From assembly GCF_030161475.1 (NCBI RefSeq), contig NZ_BSUG01000009.1:1-55003 (forward strand): a stretch of DNA of 55,003 nucleotides. Direction: 5' to 3'. Within the stretch, counting starts at the first letter, position 1; every line of letters begins with the position of its first letter. Origin of the DNA: Tetragenococcus halophilus subsp. flandriensis. GTDB taxonomy: Bacteria > Bacillota > Bacilli > Lactobacillales > Enterococcaceae. The translations under genes were made by a program, and so were the position numbers. The notes beneath the pieces are model-generated. The model was not told where the DNA came from, did no database searches, and saw only the letters and a program-made list of their open reading frames with translations. Positions 1 through 8,821 of this stretch are shown piece by piece.

Positions 1-1
1 T

Positions 2-145
2 ATGTTCGAAAGCCATTTATTAAAAGCTGAAATTGTTTTATACTTATCCATGTTGTTGTCCTTTGTATTGGTCTTGGATAAGTCATCCAAGCTCAGTATA
101 AAGGATTTTTTTATGGATGGAAATAGCGTGAAACATAATGAGTGA
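2..145 (+). CDS. C-terminal fragment of a membrane protein (partial at window edge)
   Basis: An open frame runs in from the left edge and stops at a TGA at 143-145, giving at least 47 residues. It shows one hydrophobic stretch (roughly residues 10-25, rich in L, V, I and F) followed by a charged tail ending in KHNE. This is what the last membrane helix and cytoplasmic tail of a polytopic membrane protein look like. The product cannot be named from this fragment. The next genes are GtrA-like and wall-related, so a glycan polymerase or glycosyltransferase-type membrane protein is possible, but that is inference only. The true start lies outside the window. Confidence 0.45.
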   Translation: MFESHLLKAEIVLYLSMLLSFVLVLDKSSKLSIKDFFMDGNSVKHNE

Positions 146-159
146 ATTTAAAATGTTTC

Positions 160-180
160 ATGCACCACTAGTGATTTTTA
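160..180. repeat. Left copy of a 21-bp inverted sequence pair
   Basis: The sequence beginning ATGCACCACTAGTG and continuing ATTTTTA is, as its reverse complement, 20/21 identical to 54871-54891 at the other end of the window. It contains the 8-bp palindrome CACTAGTG. It overlaps the right arm of another dyad (GCGTGAAACAT at 126-136 and ATGTTTCATGC at 153-163). It could be the end of an insertion sequence or a dispersed repeat; one copy alone does not decide. Confidence 0.55.
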
Positions 181-230
181 ACGTATTTTTTAAGAATTAA
201 TGGTATGATGGTAAGTTGTGAGGTGAAAAA

Positions 231-659
231 ATGCGACAATTAGTAAAGAAGTTAAAAGAAGATAAAAGATTACAAGAAATAATCACTTATTTGTTTTTTG
301 GTGTTATGACGACCGTGGTAAACTTTGTTACTTTTTTTCTGGCTAGAAATTTATTTGTCTGGAATCTTGTAATTTCGAATACTTTTTCATGGGTACTTTC
401 GGTGTTGTTTGCTTTTGCAACCAATAAAAAATGGGTATTCAAATCGAAAACTACTAGTAGTAGACATTTTTTTAGCGAATTAAGTAAATTTTTCTTTTAT
501 CGAATTGTTTCTTTTGGTATCGATATGGGATGTATGTTGCTCTTTGTTGATGCCATTGATATGAAAGAATTTTGGGCGAAACTCATAACCCAGATTATTA
601 TTGTAGTTGCTAATTATGTTTTTAGTAAATTTTTTATTTTTACGCAAAAAAATACCTGA
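231..659 (+). CDS. GtrA family membrane protein
   Basis: A 142-residue protein with four predicted hydrophobic segments (about 18-38, 45-65, 85-108 and 115-135). It has the GtrA-family layout: an FGVMTTVVNFVTFF-type first helix, a conserved FATNKKWVFKSK loop after helix two, and ANYVFSKFFIF near the end. GtrA proteins are thought to flip or help deliver polyprenyl-phosphate-linked sugars across the membrane for decorating wall polymers. A spaced AGGTG ribosome site precedes the ATG. A second, damaged GtrA gene follows 20 bp downstream, so the locus arose as a tandem pair. The linked sugar and the partner glycosyltransferase are not visible here; the upstream partial membrane protein is a candidate partner. 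Confidence 0.85.
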   Translation: MRQLVKKLKEDKRLQEIITYLFFGVMTTVVNFVTFFLARNLFVWNLVISNTFSWVLSVLFAFATNKKWVFKSKTTSSRHFFSELSKFFFYRIVSFGIDMGCMLLFVDAIDMKEFWAKLITQIIIVVANYVFSKFFIFTQKNT

Positions 660-679
660 TTTTTAAGGAGTAATTTTTC

Positions 680-1110
680 ATGCAACATCTTCGTCAATAC
701 AAAAATTGGCTAGAACGTAAGGGACTATGGGAATTTGTTGCTTATCTTTTTTTTGGCCAATTAGCGACGATTGCTAATATCATTATCCATTTTTTATGCA
801 TGGGATTTTTCACGTTCACTATATGACAGCCACGATTATTTCTTGGTTTTTAGCGAATGTGTTTGCTTTTGTGACAAACAAATTGTGGGTTTTTCATTCA
901 AAATCGTCCAGCCGTTTTGCTTATTGGACAGAGTTTTTACGATTTATGTTATTTCGCTTGTTTGCTTTGGGGATTGATATCAGCTTTATGTATTTGTTAA
1001 GAGAATGGATGCAGCTTGGTAATGGCTTAGCCAAAGTGTTGACGCAAATCTTGGTGGGGATTGCTAATTACTTATTTAGTAAATTTTTGGTTTTCCGTCG
1101 CGTCTCTTAA
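680..1110 (+). pseudogene. Second GtrA family gene, broken by a one-base frameshift
   Basis: Starting at the ATG at 680 (AAGGAG ribosome site at 664-669), the frame reads a normal GtrA N-terminus (…WEFVAYLFFGQLATIANIIIH), then shifts and meets TGA after about 49 codons. From 796 the next frame resumes with HGIFHVHYMTATIISWF and FAFVTNKLWVF, and runs to the end of a normal GtrA protein at 1110. The switch falls on a run of six T at 790-795; a seventh T would restore one continuous frame of about 143 residues. It is a paralogue of the upstream gene. It may be a true pseudogene, a slipped-strand phase-variable gene, or a sequencing error in a homopolymer. Confidence 0.8.
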
Positions 1111-1198
1111 AAATAGGAGCATTTGTTTTGAATAAAATCGCTTTCTTTGATAGTCTTAACTTGTAATTAATAAGTATTATTTTAGGAGGAATTTAGAA

Positions 1199-1807
1199 AT
1201 GGCTTACACTTTACCAGATTTACCTTATGCATATGATGCTTTGGAACCTTACTTTGATGAAGAAACAATGCACCTACATCATGACAAGCATCATAACACT
1301 TACGTTAACAATTTGAATGCAGCTATTGAAAAACATCCGGAGTTGGGCGAAAAATCAGTGGAAGATCTAGTTGCTGATTTAAAAAATGTACCTGAAGATA
1401 TTTATACTGCGGTTCGTAATAATGGTGGCGGTCATGCAAACCATGCTTTCTTTTGGAAGATTTTATCCCCTGATGGTGGGGGCGAACCAACAGGCGCATT
1501 AGGAAACGCGATCGACAAAGAATTTGGTAGTTTTGATTCGTTTAAAGATGAATTTAAGACAGCGGCTACAGGACGTTTTGGTTCTGGTTGGGCTTGGTTA
1601 GTGTTAGATAATGGAAAATTAAAAATCACTTCCACACCGAACCAAGATTCTCCATTAACAGATGGTCAAACACCTGTACTTGGTTTAGACGTATGGGAAC
1701 ATGCTTATTATTTGAAATACAAAAACGTAAGACCTGATTACATTGCTGCTTTTTGGCATATCGTAAATTGGGATCAAGCGAATAAAAATTATGAAGCAGC
1801 AAAATAA
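1199..1807 (+). CDS. sodA: Superoxide dismutase, Mn/Fe type
   Basis: A 202-residue cytoplasmic enzyme converting superoxide to oxygen and hydrogen peroxide. It opens with the canonical [16 protein letters not shown] and shows the four metal ligands: His in [10 protein letters not shown] (about residue 27), His in [13 protein letters not shown] (about 81), and Asp and His in [13 protein letters not shown] (about 163 and 167). Length and alignment are those of a standard Mn-type SodA of lactic acid bacteria. The AGGAGG ribosome site at 1184-1189 sits well before the ATG. The gene is monocistronic: a strong hairpin terminator follows at 1833-1866. Confidence 0.97.
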   Translation: MAYTLPDLPYAYDALEPYFDEETMHLHHDKHHNTYVNNLNAAIEKHPELGEKSVEDLVADLKNVPEDIYTAVRNNGGGHANHAFFWKILSPDGGGEPTGALGNAIDKEFGSFDSFKDEFKTAATGRFGSGWAWLVLDNGKLKITSTPNQDSPLTDGQTPVLGLDVWEHAYYLKYKNVRPDYIAAFWHIVNWDQANKNYEAAK

Positions 1808-1832
1808 TTTTGTTGTTTTGGCATAAGTAGAA

Positions 1833-1866
1833 TAAAACCTCTCGCCAGAAATGCGGGAGGTTTTAT
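1833..1866 (+). terminator. Rho-independent terminator after sodA
   Basis: AAAACCTCTCGC and GCGGGAGGTTTT form a 12-bp stem (one G-U pair) around a 7-base loop, followed by a T-rich end. Confidence 0.85.
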
Positions 1867-1900
1867 CTAATAGAAGGTTTGTACAGAGGGGTTTGTCGCT

Positions 1901-2383
1901 TTGGAAAAAATAAAAATTACCACAAAAGAACAGTTAGATGATTTTTATCCTGTTTTAGTCAAAATTTGGAAAGAAGTTTTCACACCGGTTATAGGTAGTA
2001 ATCAGGCAGAATACATGTTGGAAAATTATCAAAGCAAAGACTTGATCATGCAAGAGATTACTGCTGGTATAAATTATTATGCTTTATTAATAAACGGTGT
2101 ATATGTTGGTTATATCGCTTATGAAGTGAGAGAGGACTATTTATATTTAAGCAAGATTTACATTGCAAATGAATATCGGAATCAAGGCTTTATGCGAGAA
2201 ATTTTTGACTTCTTTGAGGAATTAGGAGAAAAATATGGATTAAAACAGCGCTTATGGGTGAATCAAGGAAACACACAAGCGATTCGTGTTTACCAACATT
2301 TGGGTTTTCAATTGTTAAAAGAAAAAATTACAAATATCGGTGAAGGTTATCAAATGGTAGATTATGTTTTTGAAAAAGCATAA
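1901..2383 (+). CDS. GNAT family N-acetyltransferase
   Basis: A 160-residue protein of the GCN5-related acetyltransferase fold, which moves an acetyl group from acetyl-CoA to an amine. The acetyl-CoA binding core is visible as YLSKIYIANEYRNQGFMREI (about residues 82-101), matching the R/Q-x-x-G-x-G/A pyrophosphate loop, and the last motif is WVNQGNTQAIRVYQHLGF, the usual beta4-alpha4 region. The start is TTG at 1901, chosen because an AGAGGGG ribosome site lies about 9 bases upstream and no ATG is suitably placed. The substrate (protein N-terminus, polyamine, small molecule) cannot be told. It stands between terminators, so it is probably transcribed alone. Confidence 0.85.
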   Translation: MEKIKITTKEQLDDFYPVLVKIWKEVFTPVIGSNQAEYMLENYQSKDLIMQEITAGINYYALLINGVYVGYIAYEVREDYLYLSKIYIANEYRNQGFMREIFDFFEELGEKYGLKQRLWVNQGNTQAIRVYQHLGFQLLKEKITNIGEGYQMVDYVFEKA

Positions 2384-2478
2384 TAATTATGAAACATTTC
2401 TTAGCTTTTTTTAACAAAGTTGCTATTTTTTTATTTTTTTGATATCTTCAATATATTAAAAATAAGTGAGGTTAGAAC

Positions 2479-2874
2479 ATGAAAAGAGTGATTACATACG
2501 GCACGTTTGACTTACTGCATTATGGACACATTAACTTATTAAGACGTGCTAAAGAGCAAGGCGATTATTTGATCGTTGCTTTATCAACTGATGAATTTAA
2601 CTGGAAAGAAAAACAAAAGAAATGTTATTTTGATTACGAAAAACGTAAGCAGTTACTTGAAGCGATTCGTTATGTTGACTTGGTTATCCCAGAAGAAGGA
2701 TGGGGTCAAAAGGTAAAAGACGTTGTAGAATATCATATTGATACTTTTGTTATGGGAGATGACTGGGTAGGTGAATTTGACTTTGTTGAAGAACAAACGG
2801 ATGCAACAGTCGTTTACTTGCCACGCACGCCAGAAGTTTCAACCACGCAAATAAAAAATGATTTGAAATTATAG
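2479..2874 (+). CDS. tagD: Glycerol-3-phosphate cytidylyltransferase
   Basis: A 131-residue cytoplasmic nucleotidyltransferase that makes CDP-glycerol from CTP and glycerol-3-phosphate, the activated unit for wall teichoic acid. The N-terminus carries TYGTFDLLHYGHINLLRRA with the catalytic HxGH motif (residues 14-17), and the C-terminus carries the family motif as VSTTQIK, where many homologues read GISTTKIK. Length matches TagD/TarD. A GTGAGG ribosome site precedes the ATG. The teichoic-acid exporter tagH-tagG follows about 200 bp downstream in a separate transcript, so the locus supplies both precursor and export for the polymer. No polymerase (tagB/tagF) is in the window. Confidence 0.95.
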   Translation: MKRVITYGTFDLLHYGHINLLRRAKEQGDYLIVALSTDEFNWKEKQKKCYFDYEKRKQLLEAIRYVDLVIPEEGWGQKVKDVVEYHIDTFVMGDDWVGEFDFVEEQTDATVVYLPRTPEVSTTQIKNDLKL

Positions 2875-2879
2875 TAAGT

Positions 2880-2907
2880 AAAAAAGTCGAGGTGACTCGG
2901 CTTTTTT
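2880..2907 (+). terminator. Rho-independent terminator after tagD
   Basis: AAAAAAGTCGAG and CTCGGCTTTTTT pair around a GTGA loop, ending in six T. Confidence 0.9.
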
Positions 2908-3007
2908 GCTGTGAATCAAAGCGTAAGTGGACGTAGTTACCGAATTATTCATAGATCTTCATTAAAAAAATACTAAATTGCTTATTAGTTTTTTTGTTTG
3001 TATTCTT

Positions 3008-3036
3008 TTCACAGAAAAAATATGCTATGCTATAAA
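3008..3036 (+). promoter_or_regulatory. Likely promoter of tagH-tagG
   Basis: TTCACA (3008-3013) and TATAAA (3031-3036) are 17 bp apart, in AT-rich DNA between the tagD terminator and the tagH start. A sigma-70/SigA-type promoter fits; not proven. Confidence 0.5.
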
Positions 3037-3068
3037 TGTTTTGTTATATAAAGAGTAGTTAAGAATGG

Positions 3069-4127
3069 ATGAATAAATTGAAAAACGATGATGTAAAAGT
3101 ACGAGCTACTTTAGTTACTAAAGAATACGATCTTTATAAGAAAAAATCAGATAAAATAAAATCGCTTTTTAAATTTTCTCGCGGTAATATTCCCAGTTTT
3201 TGGGCTTTAAAAGGTGTAAGTTTCGAGGTTAAAGCGGGAGAGTCGATTGGTCTGATTGGGATCAATGGGTCAGGAAAATCAACATTATCCAATATTATTA
3301 GTGGTATTATCCCACCAACTTCGGGTACAATGGAGATTAACGGAGAGCCTTCTATTATTTCAATCGGCGCGGGCTTAAAAAAACAGCTGACAGGTTTGGA
3401 AAATATTCGGCTCAAAGCGTTGATGTCGGGGATGACGAATAAACAGATCGATCAACGTCTGGATGATATTATTAACTTTGCTGATCTGGGGGACTTTATC
3501 AATCAACCTGTAAAGAATTATTCAAGCGGGATGCGTTCACGTCTTGGTTTTTCGATTGCAGTACATAACGATCCGGATATTCTAATTATAGATGAAGCAT
3601 TATCTGTCGGTGATGATACCTTTTATCAAAAATGTGTCGATAAAATCATGGAATTTAAAGCACAAGGTAAAACGATCTTTTTTGTGAGTCACTCTTTAAA
3701 ACAAGTGGAAAAATTGTGTGATAAAACGATTTGGATGCATTATGGTGATATTCGAGAATTTGGCCCTACAGAAGAAATCATGCAACATTACAGAAAATTT
3801 ATTCGTTGGTTTAAAAAATTACCTAAGAAAAAACAAAGTAAGTATCAGAAACGACAAAAAGATAAACAAAAATCCTTTACGCTTGAAGAATTAGAAGCGC
3901 ATGTCTCTGAGGATGAAAAATTACAAAAACAACACTTAAGCGACAGGCAACTCGCTAAAAATTTGGAACGTACGCCATTAGGTGACAAAATGTCGATTCC
4001 GACTCGCTTAATTTTGTTTGTGACGCTAATTGTAACGATTTTTTGTATGATAGTGTCATTTAGCGGGAAATCGTTGACCTATGCCATTGGTGATCCGTCA
4101 GATGTGATTATGCGTGTTTTCAAGTAA
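3069..4127 (+). CDS. tagH: Teichoic acid export ATP-binding protein with C-terminal membrane anchor
   Basis: A 352-residue ATPase subunit of the wall teichoic acid ABC exporter. Walker A is GINGSGKST (64-72), the signature is [12 protein letters not shown] (about 151-162) and Walker [14 protein letters not shown] follows at about 173-185, with the H-loop in FFVSHSLKQ. The signature departs from LSGGQ, as is usual in polysaccharide/teichoic exporters. After about residue 255 comes a basic, coiled segment and then one hydrophobic helix (about 315-335) with a short outer tail, the TagH-type C-terminal extension. Start is ATG 3069 with a weak AAGAGTAG ribosome site. It lies upstream of tagG, the reverse of the Bacillus tagGH order. 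Confidence 0.92.
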   Translation: MNKLKNDDVKVRATLVTKEYDLYKKKSDKIKSLFKFSRGNIPSFWALKGVSFEVKAGESIGLIGINGSGKSTLSNIISGIIPPTSGTMEINGEPSIISIGAGLKKQLTGLENIRLKALMSGMTNKQIDQRLDDIINFADLGDFINQPVKNYSSGMRSRLGFSIAVHNDPDILIIDEALSVGDDTFYQKCVDKIMEFKAQGKTIFFVSHSLKQVEKLCDKTIWMHYGDIREFGPTEEIMQHYRKFIRWFKKLPKKKQSKYQKRQKDKQKSFTLEELEAHVSEDEKLQKQHLSDRQLAKNLERTPLGDKMSIPTRLILFVTLIVTIFCMIVSFSGKSLTYAIGDPSDVIMRVFK

Positions 4128-4154
4128 TTATTGTTGTAGAAAAGGAAGAGTTTT

Positions 4155-4964
4155 GTGAAAGAGATTATTACGGTCATAAAAGAGCAATTTACACATCTCG
4201 GCATGATCATACGTATGTCGAGATATGAAGATAAAGCGGATTATCAGAGCCATTATTTAGGTTTAGCCTGGCAAATTTTAAACCCAGCGATCCAAGTGGG
4301 AATTTATTACTTGATTTTTGGTATAGGGCTTAGACAAGGTCAGGAAGTTGGAGATGTTCCTTTTATCGTATGGATGCTAATCGGTGTTACTGTTTGGTTT
4401 TATGTTAATAAATCGATTTTAGGAGCTTCCAATAGTATTTTTAAACAAATAAGCTTGGTTTCAAAAATGAAATTTCCAGTCAGTATATTACCTACGATCA
4501 ATATTGTCAGCAATCTTAGTTCCTACTTTCCTATGGTAGCTATCGTTATTGTGACAGTTTTATCTTTTGGTATCAGCCCTACGATATATTGGATTCAATA
4601 TATTTATTATTTTGTCTGTTTGATTTCATTTTTGTTTGCCTTTGGTTTATTAAATGCCACTATCACGATACTGGTTCGCGACTATCATATCTTTTTACAG
4701 TCTATTATTCGGCTGTTCTTCTACGTTTCCGGGGCTATCGTAAACTTTGAAAATAGCGGCTTACCGGAATACGCTGTAAATATTTTAAGATTGAATCCAA
4801 TCTATTATATTATTGATGGTTTTCGTGATACATTTTTAAGTCGAGAATGGTTTTTTGAAAAAGCTACCTATACCTTAGTTTTTTGGGGAATTGTATTTAT
4901 TTTATTAATATTAGGTAGTCATTTGCATATGAAGTTCCGTGCTAAATTCGTGGATTATATTTAA
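4155..4964 (+). CDS. tagG: Teichoic acid export permease, ABC-2 type
   Basis: A 269-residue integral membrane protein, the channel partner of TagH in moving lipid-linked teichoic acid across the membrane. Six hydrophobic segments are visible, beginning at GLAWQILNPAIQVGIYYLIF and ending at TLVFWGIVFILLILGSHLHM. The ABC-2 signature area around LNATITILVRDYHIFLQSIIRLFFY matches polysaccharide-export permeases. It begins with GTG at 4155, chosen for the AAGGAAGAG ribosome site 5 bases upstream. The 27-bp gap from tagH indicates one operon. No clear terminator follows before the LCP gene, so some read-through into it is possible. Confidence 0.92.
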   Translation: MKEIITVIKEQFTHLGMIIRMSRYEDKADYQSHYLGLAWQILNPAIQVGIYYLIFGIGLRQGQEVGDVPFIVWMLIGVTVWFYVNKSILGASNSIFKQISLVSKMKFPVSILPTINIVSNLSSYFPMVAIVIVTVLSFGISPTIYWIQYIYYFVCLISFLFAFGLLNATITILVRDYHIFLQSIIRLFFYVSGAIVNFENSGLPEYAVNILRLNPIYYIIDGFRDTFLSREWFFEKATYTLVFWGIVFILLILGSHLHMKFRAKFVDYI

Positions 4965-5077
4965 ATATATTTTTCCTTTTTTAAAATTTAGTAATAAAAA
5001 AAACGGTATATTGTAAAACTAAAGGAATTATGCCAAGATTATATGTAATATCTTTTTAGGAGAAAAAGAGGTGTGGG

Positions 5078-6370
5078 ATGCGTTTATATCAGAAAATTAT
5101 CGTAGGTATATTAACAGCACTCGCTTTAGTCGTTGCTGGCATAACTGCTTATGGAATGCAGGCTTTAGATGATGCAAACAGTGCGATAAATAATATTAAT
5201 GAAGAGATTAACCGAAGATCAAGCAAACGAGACAAAGAGGTCAGTATTGCTGATCGTGAGCCCTTTTCTATTTTGCTATTGGGCGTTGATTCAGGCGGTT
5301 TAGGCCGTAAAGAAGACGATGAAGATCCTGCTCGTACAGATAGTATGATGGTAGTGACAGTCAACCCTCAAAAAGAAGAATCAACTATTGTCAGTTTAGA
5401 ACGTGATATTATGGCAGATATGCTTGATGATGGACAGACCTTTGATAAACTAAATCACGCTTATGCGTATGATGGTGTGAGTCTCAGCATGGATGTTGTG
5501 GAAAACTTACTTGATATCCCTATTGATCACTATGCGACAATTAACTTACAAGGGATGACCGATTTAATTGACGCTGTGGGTGGTATCGAAGTCGATAATA
5601 AAATTGACTTTACTTTAGAAGGTGTCCATGTTCCTGATGGCAAACATACATTAGATGGCGAAAAAGGTCTTGCTTATGCCCGAATGAGAAAAGATGATCC
5701 AGAAGGCGATATTGGTCGACAAAGAAGACAACGTGAAGTTGTTACAAAAATCGTTGATAAATTGGTTAGTATTGATAGCGTGAGCAATTATCGGAGTATC
5801 TTAAATGCAGTGGAAGAAAATTCCAAAACAGATCTTTCGTGGAACGACATGCTTGATATTGCAAGTAACTATTATCCAGCTTTTGATAATGTAGAACAAG
5901 AGCAGCTTCAAGGGCAAAATCAAATGGTCAATGGTGTTTCTTATCAAATACTAGGGATGAATGAGTTGTTGGATCTGCAAAATCAACTCAAAAGAGAATT
6001 AGAGTTACCAACCAGTGAAGAACTTGAAATCGATCCGCAAAATGAATACTCACAAAATGGTTTTATTGGTAATCAGTTCTACGATGATAGTGACGAGACA
6101 GAAGATGAAGAGGATAGTGAACAAGAACCAGAAAATCCTGAAGATTCTGAAGCCCCAAATGAGGAAAATCCTGAAACACAGGAACCAGAACCTGAATTAC
6201 CAACAGAACCTCAAGAACCAGAAGAAAATCAGGAACAAGAACCACAAGCACCACAGGAAGAAGAGCCGCAAGAAGATTACCAACAACCGCAACCGGTAAT
6301 ACCAAGTTTTGATCCCGTTTACGAGCAAGAAGCTAATAACGGTAACAATGGTTTGTTTAATGGATATTAG
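5078..6370 (+). CDS. LytR-CpsA-Psr (LCP) family cell-wall glycopolymer ligase with acidic tail
   Basis: A 430-residue membrane-anchored extracytoplasmic enzyme. LCP proteins transfer lipid-linked glycopolymers such as teichoic acid to peptidoglycan. There is one N-terminal helix (about 7-27), then the LCP core: ILLLGVDSGG, ARTDSMMVVTVNP, IVSLERDIMAD, FDKLNHAYAYDG, LIDAVGGIEVDN and GEKGLAYARMRKDDPEGDIGRQ, with the Arg/Asp residues that bind the pyrophosphate. The last 95 or so residues are almost wholly Glu, Pro, Gln, Asn and Asp, a low-complexity acidic tail placed outside the cell. Closeness to tagD and tagHG suggests it ligates that polymer; the family has several members per genome and which one this is cannot be told. 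Confidence 0.92.
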   Translation: MRLYQKIIVGILTALALVVAGITAYGMQALDDANSAINNINEEINRRSSKRDKEVSIADREPFSILLLGVDSGGLGRKEDDEDPARTDSMMVVTVNPQKEESTIVSLERDIMADMLDDGQTFDKLNHAYAYDGVSLSMDVVENLLDIPIDHYATINLQGMTDLIDAVGGIEVDNKIDFTLEGVHVPDGKHTLDGEKGLAYARMRKDDPEGDIGRQRRQREVVTKIVDKLVSIDSVSNYRSILNAVEENSKTDLSWNDMLDIASNYYPAFDNVEQEQLQGQNQMVNGVSYQILGMNELLDLQNQLKRELELPTSEELEIDPQNEYSQNGFIGNQFYDDSDETEDEEDSEQEPENPEDSEAPNEENPETQEPEPELPTEPQEPEENQEQEPQAPQEEEPQEDYQQPQPVIPSFDPVYEQEANNGNNGLFNGY

Positions 6371-6379
6371 TGATAAGAT

Positions 6380-6409
6380 AGAACTCATGAATGTCATGGG
6401 TTCTTTTTT
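6380..6409 (+). terminator. Rho-independent terminator after the LCP gene
   Basis: AGAACTCATGA and TCATGGGTTCT pair around ATG, followed by six T. Confidence 0.85.
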
Positions 6410-6474
6410 ATAAGGGATTATATTTTTCTTAAGAAGTTATCCACACTAAAAATTAGATTATAAATGTTTCACGA

Positions 6475-6549
6475 TATATTATGAAAATAAGCACTGGAAA
6501 ACAAATTAAATCTTTGTTTTGAAAAAATCATTTAATACACTGTGAAACA
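6475..6549. promoter_or_regulatory. Separated TGTTTCAC / GTGAAACA dyad upstream of the PBP gene
   Basis: TGTTTCAC (6475-6482) and GTGAAACA (6542-6549) are exact reverse complements about 59 bp apart in an otherwise featureless AT-rich 270-bp gap between the LCP terminator and the penicillin-binding protein. A similar dyad sits at 126-163. It may be a paired operator or chance; no regulator is identified. Confidence 0.25.
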
Positions 6550-6676
6550 AAAAGAACTTTTATTCTTATTTTTTGTATTTTATATAAATATTTTTTGAAA
6601 TGGATGTTTTTGCTTTTTTAATTTGAAATTTTTGGTAAAATAGAAAAAGTAGACTGACTATGGAAGGAATGTCATC

Positions 6677-8815
6677 ATGTCTAAGAAAAATAATCAATTG
6701 CATAATTCTCAAAATACGGAGAATAATGAAGAAAAAAATAATACATATAAAAGATCGCATGTTCCTTTTCGCTTAAATGTACTATTTGTAGTAATATTTA
6801 TCTTATTTGTTGCTTTAATAATACAATTAGGGAATTTACAAATTGTTAATAGCGATAATATGGAAACTAGAATCAAAGCGTCTTCAGAACGCACAATTGA
6901 GCAAGGCACGCCCAGGGGAACGATTTATGACTCGCAAGGGGAGCCTTTAGTTGACAATAATTCAGAAGCTTCGATCACATTTACTAGAGGTTTAGATATG
7001 GAAGCGCAAGATTTATTGGATATTGCAGAAAGATTAGATGATTTGATCGATATTGAAGTGGACGAGGATAAGTTGACGGAACGGGATTTAAAAGACTTCT
7101 GGCTAGCTGATGAAGATCATCTTGAAGCTGCTCGTGACCGTTTAACAAGTAAAGAATCCAATTTATCAGATTCTGAAGAATATTCTGCTTTGGTGGATAA
7201 AGTTACTGATGATGAGATTGATTTTGATGAAGATCAATTAAGATTGGCTACGATTTTTCAACGCTTAAACGGAACACAAGAGCTAAGTACTGATTTTGTT
7301 AAAAATCAAGACGTTTCTGATGAAGAAATTGCGCGTGTTTCAGAACGCAGCACTGAATTACCAGGAGTATCTACTGGAATGGACTGGACCCGTAAAACAG
7401 TTACTGATGATAGTCCATTGCAAAGTGTTATCGGTCAGGTTTCCACACAAGAACAAGGCTTGCCCGCCGAAGAGGAAGAAGAATATATTGATAAAGGCTA
7501 TTCTCGTAATGATCGCGTAGGAACGAGTTATTTAGAAAAACAATACGAAAGTGTTTTGCAAGGGACTAAGGCAAAAAGTGAAGTTTCTGTTGATCGTAAT
7601 GGACAAATCGTCAATCAAAAAACAATTTCTGAAGGTGAGAAAGGCGATAACCTAAAACTTTCTATTGATTCAGAGTTTCAACAAAAAGTGGATAAAATTG
7701 TTAGAGATAATTATCAAGGCTTGATTGATGATGGTATGGCAAATTATTCTCCTGGGATTTATGCAGTGGCTATGAATCCAAAAACTGGCGAAATCCTTTC
7801 AATGAATGGTTACTATCATGAAACTGGCTCTTCTGAGATAAGTGAAGATGCGATTGGGACATATACAAAATCCTTTACACCAGGTTCGGTTGTCAAAGCA
7901 GGGACATTAACTGCGGGTTGGAAATCAGGTGCTATCCAAGGAAACCAAGTACTGTATGATCAACCTGTGCGTTTGGCTGGATCAAATAATAAAGCTTCTA
8001 TTTTCAACAAAAACGGAAATAATAATCAAAATGTTTCTGCTCAAAAAGCTTTAGAATACTCTTCAAACTCTTATATGATTCAAGTCGCTTTAAAAATGAT
8101 GGGGATCAATTATGATGGTGGAACCGTCTCTATTCCTGGCGTGCAAAACCAAAAAGGTGTTTATAAACAGTTACGTGATGCCATGGCACAATATGGCATG
8201 GGCGTTGAAACCGGGATTGACTTGCCAGATGAAGCGACAGGAATTCGTACTCCGGTTGATGATTTAAGTGATGCCAAAGGACAAGCAGGAAATGTATTAG
8301 ACTTAGCTTTTGGACAGTTTGATACTTATACACCATTGCAATTGGCACAATATGTTTCAACTGTAGCTAATGATGGACAACGAGTTGAACCCCATCTAGT
8401 TACTGGAATTTATGGTAATGATGAAAAAGGCGGACTCGGAGAGGAAAAAGATAAAATTGACACGGAAGTGCTCAATGATGTGGATATTTCCGATGAAAAC
8501 CTAAATACGATTCAAAAAGGATTTCATGATGTAGTTCATGGAAATGGCGCTTGGACAACCGCTAAAGGTTTGGACGATGCGGAAATGGACTTGGCAGCTA
8601 AAACCGGGACTGCTGAAATGGTCGTCGTTGAAGATGGCGATGAAATCGAAGTGGACGGTTTAAGCATGGTAAGTTATGGTCCTTATGATGACCCTGAAAT
8701 TGCTTTTGCTGTAATGATTCCACAAGTTCGACGCAGTGATGATCGAGGTAAGCCAAACGAAAAGATTACCAAAGAAGTTATGGATGCTTACTATGATTTG
8801 TATAAAGACAATTAA
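6677..8815 (+). CDS. Class B penicillin-binding protein (PBP2B-like transpeptidase)
   Basis: A 712-residue peptidoglycan transpeptidase with one N-terminal membrane helix (about 32-54), a PBP-dimer domain (from about TPRGTIYDSQGEPL) and a C-terminal penicillin-binding domain. The three active-site motifs are present: SVVK with Ser404 and Lys407, SSN at 462-464 and KTG at 642-644. The segment around 110-175 is strongly acidic. Layout and length fit the monofunctional PBP2B/FtsI-like group of lactobacilli and enterococci, which crosslinks wall during division or elongation. No PASTA domains are present. A GGAAGG ribosome site (6662-6667) supports ATG 6677. The gene is followed by a complex terminator. 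Confidence 0.93.
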   Translation: MSKKNNQLHNSQNTENNEEKNNTYKRSHVPFRLNVLFVVIFILFVALIIQLGNLQIVNSDNMETRIKASSERTIEQGTPRGTIYDSQGEPLVDNNSEASITFTRGLDMEAQDLLDIAERLDDLIDIEVDEDKLTERDLKDFWLADEDHLEAARDRLTSKESNLSDSEEYSALVDKVTDDEIDFDEDQLRLATIFQRLNGTQELSTDFVKNQDVSDEEIARVSERSTELPGVSTGMDWTRKTVTDDSPLQSVIGQVSTQEQGLPAEEEEEYIDKGYSRNDRVGTSYLEKQYESVLQGTKAKSEVSVDRNGQIVNQKTISEGEKGDNLKLSIDSEFQQKVDKIVRDNYQGLIDDGMANYSPGIYAVAMNPKTGEILSMNGYYHETGSSEISEDAIGTYTKSFTPGSVVKAGTLTAGWKSGAIQGNQVLYDQPVRLAGSNNKASIFNKNGNNNQNVSAQKALEYSSNSYMIQVALKMMGINYDGGTVSIPGVQNQKGVYKQLRDAMAQYGMGVETGIDLPDEATGIRTPVDDLSDAKGQAGNVLDLAFGQFDTYTPLQLAQYVSTVANDGQRVEPHLVTGIYGNDEKGGLGEEKDKIDTEVLNDVDISDENLNTIQKGFHDVVHGNGAWTTAKGLDDAEMDLAAKTGTAEMVVVEDGDEIEVDGLSMVSYGPYDDPEIAFAVMIPQVRRSDDRGKPNEKITKEVMDAYYDLYKDN

Positions 8816-8821
8816 TTAAAT

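Noticed and set aside
771..977. 68-codon frame in the second GtrA gene
   Set aside because: It is the wrong frame over DNA whose other two frames together encode a GtrA protein.
6015..6305. Lysine/asparagine-rich (plus) and leucine/valine-rich (minus) open frames within the LCP gene
   Set aside because: They are other-frame shadows of the Glu/Pro/Gln low-complexity tail and have no ribosome sites.
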